Shown one piece after another: positions 26,145 through 36,000 of a DNA stretch of 57,465 nt. Under the pieces are notes generated by a model. The model had not been told where the DNA came from, searched no databases, and saw nothing but the letters and a program-made list of their open reading frames with translations. The position numbers were made by a program, and so were the translations under genes. The DNA is from Acidobacteriota bacterium (GTDB lineage: Bacteria > Acidobacteriota > Terriglobia > Terriglobales > Acidobacteriaceae), in assembly GCA_021791875.1 (NCBI GenBank), contig JAJYVU010000016.1, positions 1 to 57,465 on the forward strand, given 5' to 3'. Positions within the stretch are counted from its first letter, which is position 1, and the number at the start of each line of letters is the position of its first letter.

Positions 26145-27113
26145 CTAGCGATCGACAAGCACCTGGTAGTGGGCATAGTTGGCGCCCTTCACCACCGGTG
26201 CACCGAACTTCACCGCCACGTACTGTGACGCCAGCGATCCAGGCAGGCCCAGCTGGAAGACCCGTGGATTCGGATCACTCAGCCAGTGATACTCGATCAG
26301 GTCTTCAGTGACGATGTAGGCCGGAAGAACGGCCGTGCCCGATCCAGGCGTGCCGGTGTAGCTCAGCGACCAGTCAGGAATCAGCGGCAGATCACCGGCC
26401 TGTGTCGAAAGCATCTTCACCGTGAAGCCGGCCGTGATTTCCCGCGTGTTCAGCACTACGTTGAATTCGGTCTTCATCTCCCGGTCGATCAGGTCAAGCA
26501 GGACTGGATTTCCGTAGATTGCCGTAGGACGAACTGCGAAGCTCGAATTCGCCACCATCTGCGCCACCGTCGACTTCAACCCGTCCACGATGCTCGCCGT
26601 GGTGCCGATCGTGGTCGTGTTGCCACCACCGGCAATCTGCGCCGCCGCACCCATGTACTGAGTTGTCGTCGGCGAGGTCAGCGATGTGTCATTGCCATTC
26701 CACAGCGCAACATCGTGAGCGTTCATCACGCCTTCAATCGTGTCAACAAGGTCTTTGGCCTGCAGGTATGCGAACTGCTTCTGCTGCGTGCCAAGCTCCA
26801 CATCGAAGAGGTTGTAGTTCAACTGCGCCACAATTGCCTTCAGTGGCACACTACGCTCCACCCGTGTGGGGCTGACAACCGGCGCGACAATGTTCCGCGG
26901 ATCGACAAAGCCAGCTGTCCCGGGATTGGGAATGGCAGTCTCTTCAAAGTAGCGCGAAGGGTGCCCCGTCGCGGGGACCTGCTTGATGCGCTGGCCGAAC
27001 AGGCTGCGCCGACGCACAATGTCGGTAATCTCGGTCTGGTAAAACGGGACTTCAATTGCGCCGGGCCCAATGTAGTCAGCTGCCGAATGAATATCGTAAA
27101 AGTTTGCCTTCAT
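26145..27113 (-). CDS. Phage major capsid protein (HK97-type, putative)
   Basis: From the ATG at 27113 the product is 322 residues and starts MKANFYDIHSAADY. It includes FGQRIKQVPATGHPSRYFEETAIPNPGTAGFVDPRNI, DLVDTIEGVMNAHDVALWNGND, a glycine/threonine-rich loop, PTAIYGNPVLLDLIDREMKTEFN and YIVTEDLIEYHWLSDPNP. The frame is open to 27206, but a terminator-like hairpin at 27142-27173 occupies that extension, so the shorter start is preferred. Position after protease and scaffold genes and the subunit size support the capsid call. Confidence 0.7.
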   Translation of the reverse strand: MKANFYDIHSAADYIGPGAIEVPFYQTEITDIVRRRSLFGQRIKQVPATGHPSRYFEETAIPNPGTAGFVDPRNIVAPVVSPTRVERSVPLKAIVAQLNYNLFDVELGTQQKQFAYLQAKDLVDTIEGVMNAHDVALWNGNDTSLTSPTTTQYMGAAAQIAGGGNTTTIGTTASIVDGLKSTVAQMVANSSFAVRPTAIYGNPVLLDLIDREMKTEFNVVLNTREITAGFTVKMLSTQAGDLPLIPDWSLSYTGTPGSGTAVLPAYIVTEDLIEYHWLSDPNPRVFQLGLPGSLASQYVAVKFGAPVVKGANYAHYQVLVDR

Positions 27114-27141
27114 CTGTCTCTCTCTGCCCATCTGGGCGGGT

Positions 27142-27173
27142 GAAAAGAAAAGGACCGACAAACTGCCGGCCTC
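27142..27173 (-). terminator. Terminator-like hairpin upstream of the capsid gene
   Basis: On the minus strand GGCCGGCA (27171-27164) pairs, with one bulge and one G-U, with TGTCGGTCC (27160-27152) around GTT, followed by TTTTCTTTT. It separates the scaffold and capsid genes and could tune the capsid:scaffold ratio. It also argues against the longer capsid reading frame. Confidence 0.55.
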
Positions 27174-27259
27174 TTTTGGTGGAGGTTCGTCAACATACCG
27201 CGCCATCTTCAGTGCTGAATTCTGTCTGAGCGCGTCGTATGCCGCCTTGACTCGCTTGG

Positions 27260-27664
27260 CTAGCCCATCAGGCCTGCGCGAAGCAACTGCGCCTTGACCG
27301 CAATCCTTTGCTCCAGGCTCAAACCCACCAGTGCCGCGTCCACAGCGCTGGCGTCAAGTGAGTCCAGTGTCGCGAGCCCTTGCTTGGCGAGCAATTGCGT
27401 CGTTGCCGCCGGCAGGGTCTTGCGAGCTGCAGCCGTACGCTCCGTCAACTGTGCTCCTTGGGCGCGCAGCTCGGCAATCTGCCGTTCGGCGGCCTCCAGT
27501 TTGCGCGCAAGCTCCAACTCACGCTCATTGTCTGCTGTGGCTACAATCCTTTGCGCCTCGCCGGCCTGCACAATCATTTCGGCCGTGCGCTCCATCAGTG
27601 CGGCAGCAGCGCTCATGCGCTCCGCGCCCTCCTGAATGGCACTCAATACGTCATGGATTTCCAT
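27260..27664 (-). CDS. Putative phage scaffold protein (coiled coil)
   Basis: From the ATG at 27664, with AGGAAAGGA upstream, the product is 134 residues and almost entirely helical and charged: EIHDVLSAIQEGAERMSAAAALMERTAEMIV, then a long heptad-like stretch ERELELARKLEAAERQIAELRAQGAQLTER. A compact C-terminal part ends LEQRIAVKAQLLRAGLMG. Size, coiled coil and location between the prohead protease and capsid genes fit a scaffold. It overlaps the 3' end of the protease gene by 22 bp. Confidence 0.6.
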   Translation of the reverse strand: MEIHDVLSAIQEGAERMSAAAALMERTAEMIVQAGEAQRIVATADNERELELARKLEAAERQIAELRAQGAQLTERTAAARKTLPAATTQLLAKQGLATLDSLDASAVDAALVGLSLEQRIAVKAQLLRAGLMG

Positions 27665-28338
27665 CTGGTTTCCTTTCCTGGTTGCAAAACAAAATCTCTC
27701 CGAAGCGGCTCGCTGCTCCGCATACGATGTTCCGGGGGCTTCTCCTCGCACCGCAATGCAGATGCCGCAGCCAACGTGCGGCAACGCTTCGGTGCCAGCG
27801 CAAAGTGCGTGTTGCTGTATGCCGCCTTTTCCCGCAGTAATATGGCCGCCCCGGTGAAGGTCGCGCGCGTCAGCGTCCAGACTGCCGCGTTCATGTCTTC
27901 CACGTGAGCGTTGGCGAGTTCATACGACATTCCCATCTCACCCGGCCCTGACCGTCGCAGTTGCCGCATCACCTCCGGAAAATCCTTGGCGAAGAGATAC
28001 CCGCTGACCTTGAGTTGGCTCCCCACAATATCAGCCTCCGTGATGACGCCGCACTTACGCCTCGCATCATGACCATCCCATGCGGGCGTAAAATCCACGC
28101 CCATGCCAAGCAGCGAGGGCAACGCACCCAATGCTGCCGCTCTTGTCAGCACGACGCGATGGCCGCGCGCCCCTGCGGGAGCCCGCGTGCTCGGCTCATC
28201 CACCAGGGTCAACACACCCTCGAACGCTACCCTGTTGGGGTGCTCCGGAACCTCCGGCAGTCCCACCGCCATGGCTCTTAATCTCATGCGCTCTCCGTTT
28301 TCTCCTCCAAATCCATTGACTGCTAACGCTCTTCTCAT
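27643..28338 (-). CDS. Phage prohead protease (HK97/herpesvirus-type serine protease fold)
   Basis: This 231-residue protein starts at ATG 28338 in an ATGA overlap with the portal stop. The ATG at 28287 has a better Shine-Dalgarno (GGAG) and is an alternative. The core has FEGVLTLVDEPSTRAP, the candidate catalytic His in AWDGHDARRKCGVI (H90), GYLFAKDF and the candidate nucleophile in GEMGMSYELAN (S138). It would cleave scaffold and capsid N-termini inside the prohead. The C-terminal 50 residues are basic and Cys-containing and may be removed on maturation. Confidence 0.72.
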   Translation of the reverse strand: MRRALAVNGFGGENGERMRLRAMAVGLPEVPEHPNRVAFEGVLTLVDEPSTRAPAGARGHRVVLTRAAALGALPSLLGMGVDFTPAWDGHDARRKCGVITEADIVGSQLKVSGYLFAKDFPEVMRQLRRSGPGEMGMSYELANAHVEDMNAAVWTLTRATFTGAAILLREKAAYSNTHFALAPKRCRTLAAASALRCEEKPPEHRMRSSEPLRRDFVLQPGKETRWKSMTY

Positions 28339-29636
28339 TCGTTCTCTGCCTGTTGCAAAACCTCCTTTACATTTGCGATTTCGGTCTGCTGCTGTAGTGA
28401 CTGATTCACCTGTATGGCGTTGCCTCCTGGAAGCGGTGCCAGGCCGCGCATCGCGCGCACTTCATTCACCGTCAACACCCCGGCAGCGAGCAGAGCCGTC
28501 TGTACTTCCACCCGCTCCATCTCATCGGTAGCGTCAAGCTGATTGAATACAAACTCAAACTCGGGCCAGCCCAAACGCTTGGCAAACAGGTCGCGAGTGA
28601 TGTGTTCCGCAACCATCCTCGCCATCGGCACAATCGCACTGTGGAAGGCCTCATCCGTCAACTCTGAGGCCGTCGTACGATTCACGTCCTGCTCAAGTCC
28701 TAACAATAGGGGCGGCAGCGAGAACGCATTGGCAATCATGCGGATCAGAAACTGCTGCCAGTTCATCCGCATATCTGCATCCGTACCGGCTGCAAAACGC
28801 AACACCTCCGGCTTTTCGGGTGAGCTTAGCAGGGGTACACGACCTGTGCCTTCGATTTCGTCCTGCCACCAGCGGATGAGACGTTCCTGCTGGGAAGGCG
28901 TGGAGTCATTCATCCACAGCGCATACTGCACCACGGTATTGCTTGCCAATTTTCCGGCAAAGTGGTGGGCAGCCAGAAACGTATTGACCGTCTCGAATGC
29001 CACTTCCAGAGGCCCCAGTCCGAACGGCGTATAGCTCCTCGGATTGGTGCGAAGGTAAATCAACTCGTCATCACGAAGCGCGATCGTAGCGCTCGAGCCA
29101 GGAAGACCCGTCTGCTGCGCATACCGCACAGCATCAGGATTTCCATCCCACTTTGGATCGATCTGAATCGTGGCGCCATCGACGGGCCAAAGCGCAAACG
29201 GCCGCTCTGGATTCCCGGTGGTTTCCATCTCAATGGCGCCAAACCCTCCCACTAAAGCATCTTCAAGCACCTGTTCGATCAATGTGCGAAACGAATCAGA
29301 AGCGTTGGGATGTTCGAGTGTATGCCGCAAGACTCGCAACCGCCGCTTTGCATAACCCACCTGATCGGGGCTGTAATCACGCTTCAGTCGGACCTGCCAA
29401 TCCAGGCTCGCCACACGATCCTTGATGATATTGATCGCTCGCCGGACCACCGGAGTCTCGGCAAATCGGCGTAAATTTGCCGGAGTAGGCTTGGGCATGG
29501 CACGAGAAGGGATTTGGTATGGCGCAAGAATGGAAGGCAGCGCCTTGGTCTTCCGTTCCGCATTCCCAATCTCATTCACCTTCCGTGCGCCGGCCAGCAA
29601 TTGGCGCGCCTGTTGCAATGTATCTCTCAATTTCAC
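28335..29636 (-). CDS. Phage portal protein
   Basis: This 433-residue protein starts with GTG at 29636 after AGGGAGGGAG. Portal features are VVRRAINIIKDRVASLDWQV, LIEQVLEDALVGGFGAIEM, LWPVDGATIQIDPKWDGNP, DDELIYLRTNPRSYTPFGLGPLE, and a C-terminal part with FSLPPLLLGLEQDVNRTTASELTDEAF and LTVNEVRAMRGLAPLPGGN. Portals form the dodecameric DNA entry ring of the capsid. It is preceded by a terminator-like hairpin at 29661-29688 that separates it from the kinase/DUF3037 pair. Confidence 0.85.
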   Translation of the reverse strand: MKLRDTLQQARQLLAGARKVNEIGNAERKTKALPSILAPYQIPSRAMPKPTPANLRRFAETPVVRRAINIIKDRVASLDWQVRLKRDYSPDQVGYAKRRLRVLRHTLEHPNASDSFRTLIEQVLEDALVGGFGAIEMETTGNPERPFALWPVDGATIQIDPKWDGNPDAVRYAQQTGLPGSSATIALRDDELIYLRTNPRSYTPFGLGPLEVAFETVNTFLAAHHFAGKLASNTVVQYALWMNDSTPSQQERLIRWWQDEIEGTGRVPLLSSPEKPEVLRFAAGTDADMRMNWQQFLIRMIANAFSLPPLLLGLEQDVNRTTASELTDEAFHSAIVPMARMVAEHITRDLFAKRLGWPEFEFVFNQLDATDEMERVEVQTALLAAGVLTVNEVRAMRGLAPLPGGNAIQVNQSLQQQTEIANVKEVLQQAENE

Positions 29637-29660
29637 CGCTGCCGCTCCCTCCCTCTCACA

Positions 29661-29688
29661 AAACAGAAAAGCCCGCGGGTTCGCGGGC
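29661..29688 (-). terminator. Rho-independent terminator after the DUF3037 gene
   Basis: On the minus strand GCCCGCGAA-CCCGCGGGC forms a GC-rich stem, followed by TTTTCTGTTTT. It lies between the DUF3037 stop (29749) and the portal start (29636), so the kinase pair may form its own transcription unit inside the phage module. Confidence 0.75.
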
Positions 29689-29748
29689 CTTCGCTATTGA
29701 AACTGGTTGTGTCATTCTGATCCAGATTCAGGATCAGGTTCTCTGAAT

Positions 29749-30570
29749 CTACAAGTGCAACTCCCGACGGGCAGCTTCTGCCACTCTTTCCAGATCAGAA
29801 GTCGTGAGCACGCGGATCGCGGCAGACTCCATCGTTTCCACCCCAAACCGGTACTGAGCAATGTCGTCCTCTTCCGTGCTCTTCAGTTCGCGCACCGGCT
29901 CCACGATTGCCGTCAGTTCCAGGGTCGCTCTCTCAATCCGTGTCACTCCTTCCCTCAGACGCGGCATGCTGTAAGCAAGCACTTTTGCAAGGTCCATGTC
30001 TCCGTCCAGCGAAACTGCGTGAAACATCTTGATCACGCCATTCGGGCGATACCCGCAGTCTAGCCGCAGAGAGTCACCCGGCTGCGTGTACTGGGCAGCC
30101 GCAATGCGTTTGCTCATCAGGTTCCAGACTCCAGCCCGCTCAAATTCCCGCCGCATGGCTCGCGCCACCCTTTGCCGGCCGCTCACACGGCTCGCTGGTT
30201 CGCGCTTGTGCGGCTCGACATACAGCCGCATCAGCTGCTCCAACTCCGCCGGAAGCGACTCTGCCAGGCACGCCTTGGCCTCCGTGATTTGCAATCCGTT
30301 CGAAAGCGAGTCTTCCAGCGTCTTCATCACGTAGGGCATATCTTCGCGATGCTCCGCCAGGCGCCGCTCTATCTCCTGCTCTAAGGCTTCGAGCATCTCC
30401 ACATCAACGTCTGGGTCCGCGCAACGCACGCGAGCCCAGTCACGGGTAAACCTCACATGCGCCGCGCCGCCTCCTGCGTCTCGCAAGAGAACGCCCACGT
30501 TCACAAATTCCCCTCGAATGGGGTCGGGCACATACCGCACCAGAAAAAATTCACAGGGCCGGCGCTGCAT
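29749..30570 (-). CDS. DUF3037-family protein, partner of the HipA-like kinase
   Basis: This 273-residue protein begins with CEFFLVRYVPDPIRGEFVNVGVLLRD, the DUF3037 signature, followed by helical stretches (EMLEALEQEIERRLAEHRED) and a less conserved C-terminal half (AHVRFTRDW, LRLDCGYRPNGVIKMFHAVSLDG). Its ATG overlaps the kinase stop by one base (TAATG), so the two are translationally coupled. DUF3037 proteins are typically encoded beside HipA-like kinases; the biochemical role is unknown to me. It lies between the terminase and portal genes, an unusual place for a non-structural gene. Confidence 0.75.
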   Translation of the reverse strand: MQRRPCEFFLVRYVPDPIRGEFVNVGVLLRDAGGGAAHVRFTRDWARVRCADPDVDVEMLEALEQEIERRLAEHREDMPYVMKTLEDSLSNGLQITEAKACLAESLPAELEQLMRLYVEPHKREPASRVSGRQRVARAMRREFERAGVWNLMSKRIAAAQYTQPGDSLRLDCGYRPNGVIKMFHAVSLDGDMDLAKVLAYSMPRLREGVTRIERATLELTAIVEPVRELKSTEEDDIAQYRFGVETMESAAIRVLTTSDLERVAEAARRELHL

Positions 30571-31463
30571 TACACACCCCTCCCTTGACCTTCATCGACC
30601 GCAACCACCCCCTCAGACACCCTCTCCACGCCAGGCGCACTCACACTCTTCCATTTCGGAAAAGGTTCACGCGAAGATTCCCGAAACGCACGGATCCACT
30701 CCGGAATCCTCTCTCGCCGCGCGTAGACCCGCTCCACCAGCTCTTCGAGAGCCTCTACATCAGCCCGGTACCACTCTGGTGGAATCTGTTCTGTAACTTG
30801 CCAGATTCGGTCAATAGCCATCTCCCGAATGCGCGTCATCCACGGTTCAAAACATTCCCATCCAGTAATTCCTTCATACACCACGTTCCGCGCAAATACT
30901 CCGCGCAGCGGAGCATCGTGAAAACTCCACTCTCCTGCGCCAAAGCAGAACCCATGGTCAATAAACGTGGCCGTATACCTCCGCTCCCGCTTCTTGCGAT
31001 GAAATACGGCCTGTCGCCCATTTGAGTTACAGGTCCACTTGTCGAATGCCAGCATCCCCGCAAAGTCTCTCAGGTTTCGCACCTCTGCAAGCTGCGGTTC
31101 GGGTAGGTAATCAAAGCTATTCCCCGGCAAGAGTCCACCAACGAACTGCGACCCGAAATGCAGACCCGGCATGCACTGCTCGGTACGTTCTCCCACGCTT
31201 ATATTCAGCTCAGATGAGTTGTCCACCAACCATGGCGTCACCTCCACCACTTCGCACGGCGGGGACGGTAACCCGATGATCCTTGCTAGATGCGTCGCCA
31301 GCCACTCATTCACCAGCACCCGCAGATCCTGCGGGTTGTTCTGGAATTTCACAACATAAGGAACCCCGTCTTCGCCCAGCATCAAATGGCTCTGCGCGCC
31401 GCCGCGCATCTTCCGAATCTGTTGGGTCGCCAGGACTGCCACTCTTCCTCCGCAATTCAACAT
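30570..31463 (-). CDS. HipA-like kinase
   Basis: From ATG 31463 (after AGGACAGG) the product is 297 residues; ATG 31490 and TTG 31493 are alternatives. Kinase features fit the HipA/PI3K-like fold. YVVKF holds the candidate ATP-binding Lys (K39), LAFDKWTCNSNGRQ a catalytic-loop Asp with Asn (D141), and ATFIDHGFCFG a DFG-like metal-binding Asp (D169). It lacks the HipB-type DNA-binding partner and is paired with DUF3037 instead. The target is unknown. HipA-type kinases commonly phosphorylate aminoacyl-tRNA synthetases, but nothing here shows that. Confidence 0.75.
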   Translation of the reverse strand: MLNCGGRVAVLATQQIRKMRGGAQSHLMLGEDGVPYVVKFQNNPQDLRVLVNEWLATHLARIIGLPSPPCEVVEVTPWLVDNSSELNISVGERTEQCMPGLHFGSQFVGGLLPGNSFDYLPEPQLAEVRNLRDFAGMLAFDKWTCNSNGRQAVFHRKKRERRYTATFIDHGFCFGAGEWSFHDAPLRGVFARNVVYEGITGWECFEPWMTRIREMAIDRIWQVTEQIPPEWYRADVEALEELVERVYARRERIPEWIRAFRESSREPFPKWKSVSAPGVERVSEGVVAVDEGQGRGV

Positions 31464-31550
31464 CCTAACCTGTCCTGCACACTCTGCCATCAACCCGAAT
31501 CCGCGATAAAACCAATCCCCGCCCCAACCAGCGTCATATCTGACACCGGT

Positions 31551-33092
31551 CTACCAGCTCGCGCGCACGGCAAGGGCAATCGCCATCGCCAGAACGCAAT
31601 CATCATGCTCTCCCGTCTGGGCTTCGATGCGTCCGTTCTCCTTCCGCACAAAACTCCGGCACTCCGTCAACAGTCGCCGGCTCGAAAAGATGATTGGCGT
31701 CTCGACAAGCGCACACGCCAGGGACGCCAGCATTTGCGGGCGCGAAATTACCGTCGTCAGCCATCCATCCTGCCCTCCCTGCTGAAAAAGATGATCATAA
31801 CGACAGACACTGCGCAGGAAGGCAATCACCGCGCTGCCGTGATTATTGCGCTCCACCGCAATCAGAGCGTTTCCATATTCACGCCCCAGTCTTGCCACTT
31901 CCTCGGCCGCTTCCAGCACAGTGCAGCGCGTCTGCAGTTCAGCACATTGCAGGCCTGTTTCGCCATCAATCACCTGCGCCGCGGTATAGTCTCCCTGAAC
32001 ACCCCCTCCAGCGGGATCAACAGCTACTACGTAGCGCCTCCCGGGCTGCGGCGGAAACCAGATCTGCAGCTTTCCTCCGAGCCGCGTATCAACCGGATCC
32101 ACCGTTTCGGCGATTCTCCGGTCAATCGCTGTCGTATCGAAGTAACAATCGCCGCTTGCCAGAAAGCACTCATGCGCGGTTTCAGCAAATTCCTGCTTGG
32201 CAAGACCACGATATCTCGTCTGCATAAGCCGCCGATATCCAATCTGCTCCAGCCCAAGCCCGTGCTGCTCCATCAGCCCGCGCTCTTCCTCAGACAACGA
32301 CGACTCGGCAACTGCCTTCCCTGCATATGCCTCCTCCCACCACCACGGGAAAAAGTGCCGTACCACTCCCGCGTCCTGGGCATCCTGCCATTCCCTCCAG
32401 AAGCATCCGGAGGCTCCCATCGGCGTCGACTCCAGCACAAGCTCACCCTCCGGAATCAGGGCAGCGCGCAATCCCTGAAGTATTTCCGAAGCATCCCCCG
32501 GCCAGCGTGCCACCTCCGAACAATGCAGATTACTAATCGTAAGACCCCGCCCGGCATTGCGATCTCCTGCTGTCTCCACTCGATATTCACTGTCGATAGC
32601 GGAAAATGCCAGTTGCCTCACATTTGCTCGCACCGCCCCCAGCGATGCACGGACGTCTGTCGGAAGCAGCCGATAGAAACGATGCACCATCTTGAATAAA
32701 CTCTCGGCAGCCTCCTGCGTATGCGCTACTTGAACAGTAAGACTTCCGGGAACGAGCGCCGTTTTCAGAAAGAACCGCGCGGCAATCCAGGTACTCACTC
32801 CCAGTTGCCGCGCCTTCAGGACAATATTCTGCTGGCCACGCCTTCGCTCATACTCCCGCTGTACGCGGTTCGGAACCAGCGGCATATTCCTTCCGCTGCG
32901 GCTCCTTATCTGCAAAGCAGAACGAGCCACAAAGTGAGCCAGAATGCCTTCGATGCCGGACACGGGCGTATCCAGCTCGTGCCCCAGCATGATCAGATCC
33001 CGACGCGTGGTCTTGTTGTATGTGGCTGTCACCTGTCGGCCCTGACGAGATGGGCCAACCCCTCCATGCTCAGTATGCGTACCAGTCGTCAT
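31551..33092 (-). CDS. Phage terminase large subunit
   Basis: This 513-residue packaging motor has an N-terminal ATPase with a Walker-A-like NIVLKARQLGVSTWIAA and a segment ending GELVLESTPMGASG. The C-terminal nuclease has YVVAVDPAGGGVQGDYTAAQVID, LIAVERNNHG and EHDDCVLAMAIALA, the acidic residues of the RNase H-like active site. The ATG at 33092 overlaps the upstream gene by 23 bp. No small terminase gene is evident before it. Confidence 0.88.
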   Translation of the reverse strand: MTTGTHTEHGGVGPSRQGRQVTATYNKTTRRDLIMLGHELDTPVSGIEGILAHFVARSALQIRSRSGRNMPLVPNRVQREYERRRGQQNIVLKARQLGVSTWIAARFFLKTALVPGSLTVQVAHTQEAAESLFKMVHRFYRLLPTDVRASLGAVRANVRQLAFSAIDSEYRVETAGDRNAGRGLTISNLHCSEVARWPGDASEILQGLRAALIPEGELVLESTPMGASGCFWREWQDAQDAGVVRHFFPWWWEEAYAGKAVAESSLSEEERGLMEQHGLGLEQIGYRRLMQTRYRGLAKQEFAETAHECFLASGDCYFDTTAIDRRIAETVDPVDTRLGGKLQIWFPPQPGRRYVVAVDPAGGGVQGDYTAAQVIDGETGLQCAELQTRCTVLEAAEEVARLGREYGNALIAVERNNHGSAVIAFLRSVCRYDHLFQQGGQDGWLTTVISRPQMLASLACALVETPIIFSSRRLLTECRSFVRKENGRIEAQTGEHDDCVLAMAIALAVRASW

Positions 33093-36000
33093 CAGGCCCG
33101 CAGATCAGGGTCCTCGCACCCGGCGATGAAATCGTCAGAGTCTGTGCCGCGGTACCCCGATAGTTGATCGTTTGCGATGACACCGTCTGAAGCGTCACTG
33201 AGTTGGTGCTCGTGTCAGACTTCACAATCGTCAACTCCAGACCGGTGGGTGTCATTCGATCCGCCATTGGGGTGTAACAACTGGGTAATGTGAGCGTTTG
33301 GGGTCCGCTTGCTGCATTTGCGATCACATTCTTGTTCGCAGTCGTCAGGGTCAAACTCGAAGCCGTGTTGATTACGGTGCTGACTGCCAATCCACCGTTC
33401 GTTCTCACCGTGCCCTGATACGTAACATTGAAGAACGGATTCACTCCTGAAAAGTGGGCCTGGAAAACATCTCCCTGATAGCCGCTGTACATTTGCGCCG
33501 AGTAGGCCACTTCGTTTGCAGACGCAGACAGCGGCGTCGCCCACACTCTCGGCACCGCTCCGCTTGGGTCGTTGATGTTTGCACCTCCGCTTGAAAACCC
33601 TGTCGTGACCGCTGGCTCGAGGGCCTGGTAATAGTTCCCACAACCGGTTAGGTGGTGCACACTTGAAAATGTCGGTGGATTCCCGGACGCTCCTCCATAA
33701 GTAATCCAGTTCGCAGAGGGGCTCATCCCGAGACAGCTGACATCAGCAATAAGCAGGTCATTGGTCACTCCAGATGCAACGTAGGCTAGATTCGCCGAAG
33801 GGAAACTTGTCAGGTCCGGCCACTGAATATGGCCGCCGCGAATCGAAATTCCATTCGCCCCGATATAGAAACCAGCGACGGCCGGACTGTCAATATAAGT
33901 GTCATCCCACACTGACCCTCCACCGCCCGTATCATAAACCACATAACTGGTGGCGTAAGATGCATTCGGAGCAGTCGCACTGGCAGCATTGTTGACACAG
34001 GGCGCGGTTGTACAGGAGTACGGATACCCAAAGCCGTGGATCATGTTTCCAGTATTTCCGGTACCCTCGTTATACACCGAGGCTGTCAGCGCATTGCGCA
34101 CGAGAATGTCATCCATGTAGCTATCAATCGCGGTTTTCAGCAGGTGTATGCCATAAGCCGGCCGATTCGCCGGTGTAAACTTTGCGCTGCTGTAGCTCAC
34201 TGTCACATTCCGCATGATGAAATTGGACTGATGCCCGCCTGCCGTTGACTCCTCACCTAGAAGAATGGCCTCGTCATTCGTATCGTTTACTGTCACCGTG
34301 TCCATCATCAACCCGCGGAACCACTCCATCTGAAATCCATAAGTCGCGTCCTGATTCCCGAGGATATTCAGATTCCTGAACGTGCAGCCCTGCGCCTGAG
34401 CCGTATTGCCCGCGTAGAAAATCGGTCCGCTCAGACTTGTGGACACATTCAGCGTCGTCGAAGCCGTAGTTACATCGGCAGCTGTCGCCGCGCCTGCCGA
34501 TCCAATCAAACTGATGCAAGCACCATTGGATGGCTCCGTGAGCGTTGCAGTGATGTTGAATTCACCCGGACCGAGCCGAATCGTCTGATTTTGCCCCGAA
34601 TCGTTGGCGGCAGTAAGCGCCCCGCTCCACGCGCTGTTCAGCGATGTGTACGTGGTTCCATCCACGGTTATCTCACCGTTGATCGCCGCAGCCGACAGAT
34701 TTCCCGCAACATTGGCATTCCCTGAAACATTCAGGTTCACTGCACCCCCGGACGAAGGCGCGAGCCGAAATTGATTGACCCACGATGTTCCACTCCAGGT
34801 ATCGTACTCAAAGCCACTGGAGGCTCCCAAGGCCGTTGGCCCTCCCTTGAAACACCAGCGACTCGTCGCATGTCCGCCAGTGGCCGAAGAAGTATCCCAG
34901 TAACAATAAGAGTTTTCGAATTGGAGACCAATAATGCTTCCTGCAGGCGAGCCGGTCAAGGGATCTCCCGCCGACCACGTATTGATCGGATTGACTGTCT
35001 CTCCGCCATTTGAGGTGTTGAAAGCCACACCAGAATCAATATCCGTATAGGATGCATATGGATAAGAACCATCCGCACCCTGGACATTGACATAACCATC
35101 CGCCAGAAGCCTCCCGGTCGATGCTTCGTTCCCATATCCCAAGTGAGCGTCGGACCCTCCCCACGCCGCAAACACTGAACCCCCGCCGCCAACCGTCTTG
35201 ACAAAACCTTGACCAAGCGGCTCGCCTGATGCATTCCATTCTGCTCCCCAGCGCTCGTTGGCCAGTAAGAATACATCGGCCCCCGAAATCCCCGCCTGGC
35301 CAGCGGCTTGTCCAGTCGTAAAAGTGCTTATCCCATTGGGAATGGATCCAATAATATAACTCCCACAGATATTCTCCGTCTGATCATTACAACCGTCTGA
35401 CCAGTTCGAAGACGGGCTATTGATGACGTTGACATGGTTGTCCGCAAACAACAACGGCCCATACCCTGCAGACGCTTGCGGATATTCCGCCACCTGCGAT
35501 CCAGCCGGCCAGATGGTCCCGGCCGGCGCGGTTGACCCGTAATCGTTCCGAGCCAGAATAATCATCTGATTATTCCGGCTCATCACCACGGTTACAAGTT
35601 CAAACTGGTCTCGCAGGACACCGGACACATATGCCGAAGGACTGGTATTTCCATACAAATAATCCTGGGGAACAATCTTTACAATCTCGCCGGCATCGGT
35701 CTCCAGCACGTCCTGTGGATCATTGATGTAAGCCTGAAACCAGGAGTTATCCACCACGGAAACGCTCGTGAACTGGCCTGCGCTCCCCCCCAACGCTGAA
35801 ACCAATGAAGTGACCGGAGGATCACCACTATATTGCAGAGCCGAATTCACGGTTGGCTGCCCGCCAAGTGGGTAGCCCTCACAGTAGAAATGAGAAATGC
35901 TGCTGCCGAATGTGGCCGCATGAAAGCATCCAGCGTAGGTAAGGGGTTTGATTGATCCATCATCGATCGCTCCCGCTGCGCTGGCAAATGTTACTGCCGC

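Noticed and set aside
27114..27206. N-terminal extension of the capsid protein
   Set aside because: A terminator-like hairpin with T tract lies in this stretch, so the ATG at 27113 is preferred.
31290..32699. Plus-strand frame of 469 codons
   Set aside because: It lies antisense to the terminase and the start of the kinase gene and has no recognisable motif.
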